From Planktothrix sp. UBA8402 (GTDB taxonomy: Bacteria; Cyanobacteriota; Cyanobacteriia; Cyanobacteriales; Microcoleaceae), in the NCBI GenBank assembly GCA_003456035.1, contig DMPJ01000397.1, forward strand, positions 2,404 through 7,510: 5,107 bases of DNA, written 5' to 3'. Of this stretch, positions 1-5,107 are shown one piece after another (position 1 is the stretch's first letter; the number at the start of each line of letters is the position of its first letter). The notes under the pieces are model-generated. The model was not told where the DNA came from, did no database searches, and saw only the letters and a program-made list of their open reading frames with translations. The translations under genes and the position numbers were made by a program.

Positions 1-245
1 AATAATTCCCAACCGCCATGATCTCGTTGTTGGGAACGTAAATAGGTTTCAGCTTTATATAAAGGGCGAGTTTTATCGGTTCCCCAAATCTTGTGTAATA
101 AGATAATTTCTGATATAATTGTTACATTAGATTCTAATTCCGCCCACCAATAACCGTCGGGATATTGTTGAGAGAATAGAAAGTTTTGACTGGCGGCGAT
201 CGCATCTTTTAATTGAGTTACAGAGACTTGATTTTCTATTTCCAT
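1..245 (-). CDS. shc: Squalene-hopene cyclase, N-terminal fragment (runs off left edge)
   Basis: Only the first 81 codons lie in the window; the family is usually about 630-650 residues. The enzyme cyclises squalene to hopene/hopanol at the membrane, the first committed step of hopanoid synthesis. The translation starts MEIENQVSVTQLKDAIAAS and contains GYWWAELESN and LLHKIWGTDKTRPLYK, which I recognise as the cyanobacterial Shc N-terminus. Two QW-type repeats of the triterpene cyclase fold are visible: SQQYPDGYW (residues 25-33) and SQQRDHGGW (71-79). The catalytic DxDD motif lies outside the window. I chose the ATG at 243-245 because related cyanobacterial proteins, as I recall them, begin about this far before the AIAASQ segment. 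An in-frame ATG at 285-287 would add 14 residues but has no Shine-Dalgarno. An AGGAG at 260-264 is 14 nt from the chosen ATG, longer than ideal. The gene is divergent from the DUF2442-hpnB pair. Identity is secure; the exact start is less so. Confidence 0.93.
   Translation of the reverse strand, partial: MEIENQVSVTQLKDAIAASQNFLFSQQYPDGYWWAELESNVTIISEIILLHKIWGTDKTRPLYKAETYLRSQQRDHGGWEL
196..203. repeat. HIP1 octamer in shc
   Basis: A perfect GCGATCGC (highly iterated palindrome of cyanobacteria) read within the codons for D14-A-I-A17 of shc. Confidence 0.85.
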
Positions 246-307
246 TGTTATCTGTTTAACTCCTGCTATTGTTTTTGAGGATATCATTTTTTTAATGGGT
301 TATAAAT

Positions 308-313
308 ATTCTA
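308..313 (-). promoter_or_regulatory. Candidate -10 element for shc
   Basis: Reading the minus strand, TAGAAT matches the sigma70-type -10 consensus at five of six positions. A transcript starting about 7 nt downstream (near 301) would have a leader of about 55 nt to the preferred shc ATG. There is no good -35 at 16-18 bp; a CTGATT lies at 19 bp. This is a weak prediction from base matching alone. Confidence 0.25.
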
Positions 314-325
314 TCATATTTTTTA

Positions 326-354
326 TTGAATTAATCAGAAATTTATTATATAAT
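326..354 (+). promoter_or_regulatory. Sigma70-type promoter for the DUF2442-hpnB operon
   Basis: TTGAAT at 326-331 (four of six to TTGACA) is followed after exactly 17 bp by a perfect TATAAT at 349-354. Transcription would start near 361, giving a leader of only about 13 nt that consists essentially of the Shine-Dalgarno and spacer. The element lies in the 128-bp gap between divergent genes. It is the best promoter match I see in the window. The region is AT-rich, so chance matches are possible, but the paired boxes, spacing and position fit well. The heptamer ATTGAAT covers the -35 (325-331) and recurs at 353-359. Confidence 0.6.
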
Positions 355-363
355 TGAATCACT

Positions 364-367
364 GGAG
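364..367 (+). promoter_or_regulatory. Ribosome binding site of the DUF2442 gene
   Basis: GGAG lies 6 nt before the ATG at 374, a standard Shine-Dalgarno distance, and fixes this start. It falls within the first few bases of the transcript if the promoter at 326-354 is correct. Confidence 0.6.
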
Positions 368-373
368 TAAATC

Positions 374-649
374 ATGCTTAAAGATATTGTTGAAGTTCAT
401 CCATTAATAAATTACCAGCTAAAACTTTGTTTTGAAGATGGAGTAGAAGGGGTAATTGATGTGTCTAAACTCGTTCAGTTTACTGGGGTATTTGAACCTC
501 TAAAAAACCCTGATTACTTTAATCAAGTTAAACTTTCTAGCGAGTGGGGAACTGTTTATTGGGATAGCGGTGCTGACTTAGATCCTGATGTATTGTATTC
601 CTATTTGTCTAAGCAACCGATACAGTTAAAAACCGCGAGTATTTCTTGA
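374..649 (+). CDS. DUF2442 domain-containing protein
   Basis: This 91-residue protein is almost entirely one DUF2442 domain. The family pattern is clear: FEDGVEGVIDVS (residues 20-31), then GVFEPLKNPDYF (38-49), EWGTVYW (57-63) and GADLDPDVLY (66-75). The function of the family is not established. Members are small soluble proteins, often encoded beside a DUF4160 protein in pairs that have been suggested to resemble toxin-antitoxin modules. No DUF4160 or other short partner gene is present here: upstream is the divergent shc and downstream, after 7 bp, is hpnB. The strong promoter and GGAG Shine-Dalgarno indicate an expressed gene that leads the hpnB transcript. Whether it has anything to do with hopanoids is unknown. 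There is no signal peptide or membrane segment. Family assignment is confident; the role is not. Confidence 0.9.
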   Translation: MLKDIVEVHPLINYQLKLCFEDGVEGVIDVSKLVQFTGVFEPLKNPDYFNQVKLSSEWGTVYWDSGADLDPDVLYSYLSKQPIQLKTASIS

Positions 650-656
650 TTTTAAT

Positions 657-1919
657 ATGGAAAATCCAATTTTAATTCTAATGCTATTATCTTTAATAAT
701 ATGGATAATATTATTATTGTTTAGAGGACAATTTTGGCAAGGAGATCAACGGCTTTTTGAGGTTAAAGAACCTTTATTAAATTATCCTTCCGTTGCAATA
801 ATTGTTCCGGCTAGAAATGAAGCTGAGTTAATTTCTACGAGTTTGCGATCGCTTCTGAATCAAAATTATCCTGGGTTATTTTCTATTATTTTAGTTGATG
901 ATCAAAGTATTGATAATACAGCAAATATTGCCCAAGAAACCGCTAAATCATTAAATCAAACAGACAGGTTAAATATTATTACTTCTCAACCCTTACCTGC
1001 GGGATGGACGGGGAAACTTTGGGCGATGGAACAGGGAGTTAAATATACTTCGATGTTAAATTATATCCCCCAATATATTTTATTTACCGATGCTGATATT
1101 GAACATTCTCCTAATAATTTAAAGCAATTAGTTGAAAAAGCTGAAACCGAAAACTTACAATTAGTTTCCTTAATGGTGTTATTACGTTGTCAAAGTTTTT
1201 GGGAAAAGTTATTAATTCCCGCTTTTGTGTTTTTCTTTCAAAAATTATATCCGTTTCGTTGGGTAAATCATCCCCAAAGTCAACTCGCAGCAGCGGCGGG
1301 AGGATGTATTTTAATTCGTCAGGAAGCATTAACTAGAATTGGGGGTTTAGCAATATTAAAACACGCATTAATTGATGATTGTTCCTTAGCGCAAGCGGTG
1401 AAGAATACCCCCCTAACCCCCCTTGGTAATGGGGGAGAAGATCAGTTATTTACTTCTGTAAGTCAAGGGTTTTCTATGGGGAATTTTATCTTTCCTTTTA
1501 GCTCTAAATCCGATTATCCGATTTGGTTGGGATTAACAGAAACCACCCACAGTTTAAGACCCTATCCTAATTTATCAAGTATTTGGGATATGGTAGCGAG
1601 AACAGCATTTAGTCAACTGAATTTTTCGATAATTTTATTAGGATTAACTCTAATTGGGATGATTCTGATTTATTTAATCTCACCTTTAAGTTTAATTTGG
1701 GGAATTGTTCATGGAAATAATTTAGTTATTCTTTTAGCTTTATTAACTTGGTTATTGATGGAAATTGCCTATTATCCCACCTTAAAACTATATCAACTTT
1801 CTCCTGTTTGGGGATTAACTTTACCGTTGATTGGATTTTTATATGGGTTAATGACTTTAGATTCAGCCTTGAGATATTGGCGAGGAAAAGGGGGAAGTTG
1901 GAAAGGAAGAACTTATTAA
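657..1919 (+). CDS. hpnB: Hopene-associated glycosyltransferase HpnB
   Basis: This is a membrane-bound family 2 glycosyltransferase of the HpnB type, a family found with squalene-hopene cyclase genes. It is presumed to act on hopanoid or related lipids; donor and acceptor are not known to me. An N-terminal membrane helix (about 3-22) precedes the GT-A domain: PARNE (51-55), LVDD (79-82), LPAGWTGKLWAMEQG (113-127), the metal-binding TDAD (144-147) and IDDCSLA (239-245), whose aspartates are the likely catalytic base. The C-terminus has about three hydrophobic helices (322-345, 347-371, 386-402) and ends in the family-typical YWRGKGGSWKGR. The family is usually about 380-390 residues; this one has 420. 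The excess lies at about 250-287, between the AVK of the DDC region and IWLGLTE, where relatives, as I recall them, have only a few residues. The insert opens with a C-run/G-run palindrome and keeps the frame. The ATG is 7 bp after the DUF2442 stop without a clear Shine-Dalgarno, so translational coupling is likely. No frameshift is seen. Confidence 0.9.
   Translation: MENPILILMLLSLIIWIILLLFRGQFWQGDQRLFEVKEPLLNYPSVAIIVPARNEAELISTSLRSLLNQNYPGLFSIILVDDQSIDNTANIAQETAKSLNQTDRLNIITSQPLPAGWTGKLWAMEQGVKYTSMLNYIPQYILFTDADIEHSPNNLKQLVEKAETENLQLVSLMVLLRCQSFWEKLLIPAFVFFFQKLYPFRWVNHPQSQLAAAAGGCILIRQEALTRIGGLAILKHALIDDCSLAQAVKNTPLTPLGNGGEDQLFTSVSQGFSMGNFIFPFSSKSDYPIWLGLTETTHSLRPYPNLSSIWDMVARTAFSQLNFSIILLGLTLIGMILIYLISPLSLIWGIVHGNNLVILLALLTWLLMEIAYYPTLKLYQLSPVWGLTLPLIGFLYGLMTLDSALRYWRGKGGSWKGRTY
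845..852. repeat. HIP1 octamer in hpnB
   Basis: A perfect GCGATCGC read within the codons for L63-R-S-L66 of hpnB, a different phase from the shc copy. Confidence 0.85.
1408..1435. repeat. C-run/G-run palindromic repeat inside hpnB
   Basis: Two C6 runs separated by TAA (1408-1413 and 1417-1422) are followed by an 8-nt loop and a G5 run (1431-1435). The second C-run can pair with the G-run as a 5-bp stem. The arrangement resembles short dispersed C/G palindromes that I recall as common between genes in filamentous cyanobacteria. Here it is read in frame as TPLTPLGNGG (residues 251-260) at the left end of the extra segment of HpnB. Confidence 0.6.
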
Positions 1920-1920
1920 G

Positions 1921-1931
1921 AAACCGGGTTT
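1921..1931. repeat. Small palindrome between convergent stop codons
   Basis: AAACCGGGTTT is a perfect 5-bp inverted repeat around one central base, starting 2 bp after the hpnB stop and ending 5 bp before the stop of the opposing gene. It could contribute weakly to transcription ending in either direction. The stem is short and lacks a T-run, so I do not call it a terminator. It also resembles a short palindrome (AGAAACCGGGTTTCT-like) that I recall as recurrent in cyanobacterial intergenic DNA, here with a degenerate right arm. Confidence 0.35.
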
Positions 1932-1936
1932 GTAGG

Positions 1937-3019
1937 TCAGGGTTTAGCTTCAAGAGAATCTTTATTCGCTTCTTTAGATTGCATTTCTTCAATATCTAAT
2001 AAATTTACAATCACACCAGCAAGGGGAACAGAGAGAAATACTCCTAAAATTCCAGCAATTCTTGCCCCAATCATTAAAGCAAAAAACAAAACTACAGGGT
2101 TAATATTAACAGAACTTTGCATAATTTTAGGGCCAATAAAATTATCTTGAATTTGCTGTAAAATCACACTCGCAACCACTACTTTTAACATCACAAACCA
2201 GCCACTTTGAATTAAAATAATTAAACTGATTGTTAAAATTCCTAAAGTTGCGCCAATCCCGGGGATAAAATCAAATAAGCTGACAATAATAGCTAAAGAC
2301 AAAGAGAAAGGTATTCCCAAGATACTATAAACTATAAAACTAGATGTTCCCAAGAAAACTGAGAGTAAAAGTTGACCTCTAAAGAAGCCTAAAAAACTTC
2401 TTTGAACAGCTAAAGAAAACTGATTACGATGGTCATAAGGAATAATTTTCAATAGTAAAAACCATAGTCTTTCCCCATCAATCAGCATAAAAAAGGAAAT
2501 CACAAAGATAATTACAAATGAAATAAACGCATTCGGTAAAGAAGAAAAAGTACCGACAAGAATACTACCTAGTGCCACTAAAGATTTATTAAATTCAGCT
2601 TCTAGGGGAGCGAGATTAATATTAACTTTCCGATTGGTAAAAAACTCTTGTAAATTATCAAAAGGATTATCTGTTGAGGTTAAATTTTCAACCACAAGGG
2701 AGAGAAGTTGTTGGAACTGATTAAAAAACATAGTTCCTAAAGATAATCCGATTGCAACCACGATAAATAGACTAACAAATAGGACAATTCCTAACGCAAA
2801 ACCTCGACCCAAATAGCGTTCTAAATATCGCACAGGATAGTTGAGAAGAAAGGCAAAAATGGCAGCCAATATAAAAGTAAAAAAGATACTTTCAAAATAG
2901 TTAAAAATTAAAATTAATGCCCATCCAGAGGCAAAAAACAATAAAAATCGCACTAAACCATTTGTGCTAATCTGGTTCCAAAAAGCACTATCCTGAGAAT
3001 TGGGGGGTAAATTATCCAT
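1937..3019 (-). CDS. AI-2E family (PerM/UPF0118-like) membrane transporter
   Basis: This 360-residue polytopic membrane protein belongs to the AI-2E transporter family, within its usual length of about 340-380. Hydrophobic segments lie at about 22-40, 43-60, 73-97, 162-181, 208-233, 236-270 (probably two), 272-290 and 305-342, giving about eight helices. A soluble stretch at about 98-150 sits between the third and fourth, as is typical. Family landmarks are SFFMLIDGERLW (175-186), FFRGQ (212-216), FDFIPGIGATLG (249-260), QDNFIGPKIM (291-300) and GILGVFLSVPLAG (323-335). Some members export autoinducer-2 or act in ion or osmotic homeostasis; cyanobacterial members are mostly uncharacterised, so no substrate is assigned. 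The first Met (3017-3019) suits the family; upstream there is only a weak GAG-type Shine-Dalgarno. The gene converges on hpnB with 17 bp between stops and is divergent from the GTPase gene. Confidence 0.9.
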   Translation of the reverse strand: MDNLPPNSQDSAFWNQISTNGLVRFLLFFASGWALILIFNYFESIFFTFILAAIFAFLLNYPVRYLERYLGRGFALGIVLFVSLFIVVAIGLSLGTMFFNQFQQLLSLVVENLTSTDNPFDNLQEFFTNRKVNINLAPLEAEFNKSLVALGSILVGTFSSLPNAFISFVIIFVISFFMLIDGERLWFLLLKIIPYDHRNQFSLAVQRSFLGFFRGQLLLSVFLGTSSFIVYSILGIPFSLSLAIIVSLFDFIPGIGATLGILTISLIILIQSGWFVMLKVVVASVILQQIQDNFIGPKIMQSSVNINPVVLFFALMIGARIAGILGVFLSVPLAGVIVNLLDIEEMQSKEANKDSLEAKP

Positions 3020-3031
3020 TGGAAAGACTCA

Positions 3032-3057
3032 ATTTTAGCCAACGTTAACATTTTAGC
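3032..3057 (-). repeat. Paired direct repeat GCTAAAAT upstream of the AI-2E-family gene
   Basis: On the minus strand GCTAAAAT occurs twice, separated by 10 bp (18-bp period), 13 to 38 bp before the start codon at 3019. Each copy contains TAAAAT, a -10-like hexamer. The spacer contains overlapping small palindromes (GTTAAC and AACGTT). The copies may be alternative -10 boxes, paired binding sites, or chance in AT-rich DNA. No convincing -35 accompanies either copy at 16-18 bp. Confidence 0.25.
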
Positions 3058-3142
3058 GGATCTTGTTGACTTACAATCCCACTTTCTTGATTGGTTAAAT
3101 TCTAATTGAATGATCTATCTTTCATAATAGTCTGTAAATTTT

Positions 3143-3149
3143 GAGGAAG
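3143..3149 (+). promoter_or_regulatory. Ribosome binding site of the membrane GTPase gene
   Basis: GAGGAAG, with GAGG ending 8 nt before the ATG at 3155, is a good Shine-Dalgarno and supports that start. The rest of the divergent gap (3020-3142) contains a possible -10 (CATAAT, 3123-3128) without a matching -35, so I do not call a promoter. Confidence 0.6.
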
Positions 3150-3154
3150 CAACG

Positions 3155-5062
3155 ATGATTAGACTTAAACTATGGCAATGGATAGTGTTGATCACACCGA
3201 TCGCAATGATTGTGATTTTTTTGCTAACGGCGGCGGGAGTGACGATTCATGACTGGGGAATTAATTGGATTTGGGCAGTATTTACCCTGATTTTTGTAGG
3301 TTGGCGTTGGTTGTTAGTCCGATGGACTCAACCTATGCTCAAAGAGATGGAAACTATCACTGCTAAATTTAATCAAGAACTAGAATTATCCTTAGATCAA
3401 TCGAGATTAAAACCTTCTACAAATCCTAATATTACTCAAGTAGAAACAGCCCTGGAGGAGATTCTAAAAGCTGCCCAGAATGATCCTCCAATTTGGGAAG
3501 AAAGTTCATTTTTTTGGAAACGCTGTCAAGATGTGGTGACAACTGTTGCTAATATTTATCATCCTGAAGTTAAGTATCCTCTTTTGAGTATTTATATTCC
3601 CCAAGCCTATCAATTAATGCGTGGAACTGTTGATGATTTAGATAAATTAATGCAGAAATTATCTCCAACATTAAATCAAGTTACTGTTGGACAAGCCTAT
3701 CAAACCTATCAAGTTTATCAGAAATTGGAACCCTCGGCTCGTAAACTTCTAAAAGTCTGGAATTGGGCGCAATGGTTGTTAAATCCAGTATCCGCTTTAG
3801 CGCGGGTTTCAACTCAAAAAACCACTAATCAAGCTACACAACAATTGTTAGTTAATTTAGGTCAATCTTTACGAGAAGTTGCTTTAAGAAATTTGTGTTG
3901 TCAAGCGATCGCTCTTTATAGTGGAGACACTTTACCCGTAACTGAATTTTCTGTTAATAATCTTTCCTTTCCTCAAGCAAAAACCCAAACTCTCCGGGAT
4001 ATTTTAACAACAACAAAACCTATTGAAACCTTAGAAAAAAAACCTGTTAATTTGCTCTTGGTTGGACGTACAGGGGCAGGAAAAAGTAGTTTGATTAATA
4101 CCTTATTTCAAATGAATCAAGCCGTCGTCGATGTCTTACCCAGTACCGATCAGATTCAAAATTATCAGTGGCAAACCGACACCGGAGAAAGCCTAAATTT
4201 ATGGGATACTCCTGGTTATGAACAGGTGAATCGTCCTGAGTTACGAGAACAGGTTTTAGACTATGCAACTAACGCGGATTTATTATTATTAGTTACTCCT
4301 GCCCTTGACCCAGCTTTACAGATGGATGTGGATTTTTTACGCGAGATTAAACAGCAGGAATTAGAGTTACCTATTATTACAATTGTTACCCAAGTTGATC
4401 GCTTACGTCCGATCCGCGAATGGCAACCGCCCTATGATTGGCAATGGGGAAATCGTCCCAAGGAAAAAGCGATTCGAGAAGCCACACAATATCGAATTGA
4501 ACAGTTAGGAGAATATTGCGATCGCGTCTTACCAATTGTTACCCAAGATAGTCAAACCCAGCGCCAACCTTGGGGAGTAGATTGGTTGTCTATTGCGATT
4601 TTAGAAACGATTAATCCCGCTAAACAAATGCGTTTAGCTCGATTTTTACAAAATCAAGAAGCTCGAATTTTAGCAACGGCTAAAATCATTGATCATTATA
4701 CCTTTCAAATGGCAACAACTCAAGGATTAGCAGCCTTATTAAAAAGTCCAATTCTGGGATTTATTTCCACCTTAGCAACGGGATCTCCTACTTTAGCCTT
4801 ATTACTAGCTGAAAAAATTCCCGTCGAACAATTGCCTGTTGTAATTGGTAAATTACAGATGGCCTATGACTTGTTTTTATTATTAAATTCAGGAGAGTCT
4901 GATCCGGTTAATTTTGATTTACTATCTCTCTGGCCGTTACTCTTAGAAAATCCCAATCCCCCGGACAAAAATGCTTGGGCGTTTGGTCATGCTTTAGTGG
5001 AATATTGGACACAAAAACTAACAATTGAACAAATGCAACAGCGATTTCAATTTTATTTATAG
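3155..5062 (+). CDS. Membrane-anchored TRAFAC-class GTPase of unknown function
   Basis: Two N-terminal membrane helices (about 8-28 and 35-57) are followed by a mostly helical region of about 240 residues (60-295), then a G domain and a C-terminal region. G-domain motifs are G1 GRTGAGKSS (304-312, with K310 and S311), a candidate G2 threonine at T331 (PSTDQ), G3 DTPG (351-354), G4 TQVD (412-415, in place of NKxD), and a possible G5 near PIVTQD (460-465). After it come a helical segment (485-515) and a hydrophobic stretch (526-577) including KIPVEQLPVVIGKLQMAYDL, vaguely like the DUF697 segment of some membrane GTPases; that comparison is tentative. The Era/EngA/YeeP-like G domain should bind and hydrolyse GTP at the membrane; the client process is unknown. 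A GAGGAAG site sets the start. The protein is intact. The neighbours give no functional clue: a divergent AI-2E-family gene upstream and the window edge downstream. Confidence 0.85.
   Translation: MIRLKLWQWIVLITPIAMIVIFLLTAAGVTIHDWGINWIWAVFTLIFVGWRWLLVRWTQPMLKEMETITAKFNQELELSLDQSRLKPSTNPNITQVETALEEILKAAQNDPPIWEESSFFWKRCQDVVTTVANIYHPEVKYPLLSIYIPQAYQLMRGTVDDLDKLMQKLSPTLNQVTVGQAYQTYQVYQKLEPSARKLLKVWNWAQWLLNPVSALARVSTQKTTNQATQQLLVNLGQSLREVALRNLCCQAIALYSGDTLPVTEFSVNNLSFPQAKTQTLRDILTTTKPIETLEKKPVNLLLVGRTGAGKSSLINTLFQMNQAVVDVLPSTDQIQNYQWQTDTGESLNLWDTPGYEQVNRPELREQVLDYATNADLLLLVTPALDPALQMDVDFLREIKQQELELPIITIVTQVDRLRPIREWQPPYDWQWGNRPKEKAIREATQYRIEQLGEYCDRVLPIVTQDSQTQRQPWGVDWLSIAILETINPAKQMRLARFLQNQEARILATAKIIDHYTFQMATTQGLAALLKSPILGFISTLATGSPTLALLLAEKIPVEQLPVVIGKLQMAYDLFLLLNSGESDPVNFDLLSLWPLLLENPNPPDKNAWAFGHALVEYWTQKLTIEQMQQRFQFYL
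3905..3912. repeat. HIP1 octamer in the GTPase gene (first)
   Basis: A perfect GCGATCGC starting exactly on codon 251, encoding A-I-A in the helical region before the G domain. Confidence 0.85.
4518..4525. repeat. HIP1 octamer in the GTPase gene (second)
   Basis: A perfect GCGATCGC read within the codons for C455-D-R-V458, just before the possible G5 loop. Confidence 0.85.
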
Positions 5063-5076
5063 CAGGGAATAGGGAT

Positions 5077-5107
5077 CACGGATTTAAGAGGATTTCACGG
5101 ATTTCAC
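5077..5107. repeat. GGATTT-phased short direct repeats, cut by the window edge
   Basis: After the GTPase stop, GGATTT occurs at 5080, 5090 and 5099. The last two copies form an exact tandem 9-mer, GGATTTCAC (5090-5098 and 5099-5107), and a related CACGGATTT begins at 5077. The array continues past the window edge, so its length is unknown. Similar CACGGATTT strings recur between genes in several bacterial genomes as I recall. No gene or terminator hairpin is seen in this 45-bp tail. Confidence 0.55.

Noticed and set aside
374..649. DUF2442 as one half of a toxin-antitoxin system
   Set aside because: No short partner gene lies on either side: the flanks are divergent shc and hpnB. The proposed TA role of the family is not established.
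1111..1329. 72-codon open frame on the minus strand inside hpnB
   Set aside because: It is antisense to the best-conserved part of HpnB, has no recognisable domain and no promoter or Shine-Dalgarno that I can see.
1408..1435. C-run/G-run hairpin as a transcription terminator
   Set aside because: It lies within an intact coding frame, has only a 5-bp stem with an 8-nt loop and is not followed by a T-run.
1404..1517. Intein or degraded insertion sequence in hpnB
   Set aside because: The extra segment is only about 38 codons, has no splicing-motif residues, no transposase remnant and no clear terminal inverted repeats spanning it.
1726..1999. Open frames on both strands across the hpnB 3' end and the convergent gap
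   Set aside because: They overlap the conserved C-termini of HpnB and the AI-2E-family protein in other frames. The peptides are low-complexity, rich in K, F, L and I, as expected from shadow frames in AT-rich DNA.
1937..3019. Quorum-sensing autoinducer-2 exporter
   Set aside because: The family name does not establish the substrate, and no luxS or other AI-2 gene is present. Only the family-level call is supported.
3020..3154. Small RNA or riboswitch in the divergent gap
   Set aside because: The gap is only 135 bp and AT-rich. I find no stable hairpin set or recognisable riboswitch core.
3155..5062. Bacterial dynamin-like protein
   Set aside because: The P-loop is GRTGAGKSS, not the GxxSSGKS type I expect for dynamins, and I see no long effector coiled coil after the G domain.

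Overview
The window looks like cyanobacterial chromosome. The base composition is AT-rich. Four perfect copies of the octamer GCGATCGC (HIP1, strongly over-represented in many cyanobacteria) occur within 5.1 kb, and the proteins resemble filamentous cyanobacterial families (Oscillatoria/Planktothrix-like is a guess, not a determination). No mobile-element gene, tRNA, rRNA or CRISPR array is visible.

Layout, left to right. (1) Minus strand, running off the left edge: the first 81 residues of squalene-hopene cyclase (shc), which makes the hopanoid skeleton. (2) A 128-bp divergent intergenic region. It carries a very good plus-strand sigma70-type promoter (TTGAAT, 17 bp, TATAAT) and a weaker minus-strand candidate for shc. 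(3) Plus strand: a 91-residue DUF2442 protein, then, after only 7 bp, the hopene-associated glycosyltransferase hpnB. hpnB has an extra segment of about 38 codons that begins with a C-run/G-run palindromic repeat and keeps the frame open. (4) Minus strand, converging on hpnB with 17 bp between stop codons: an AI-2E-family (PerM/UPF0118-like) membrane protein. (5) A 135-bp divergent intergenic region. (6) Plus strand: a 635-residue membrane-anchored GTPase with a TRAFAC-type G domain. (7) A 45-bp tail containing GGATTT-phased short direct repeats, cut by the window edge.

How the genes work together: shc and hpnB are both assigned to hopanoid metabolism, so the left half is a hopanoid locus with a divergent promoter region. 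The DUF2442 gene appears to be the leading gene of the hpnB transcript. The AI-2E-family protein and the GTPase have no visible functional tie to hopanoids. They share a divergent intergenic region with each other, which may only reflect position.

No obviously new multi-gene system is visible. The points most worth checking are the repeat-associated insertion inside hpnB, the DUF2442 gene placed between the two hopanoid genes, and the poorly characterised membrane GTPase.
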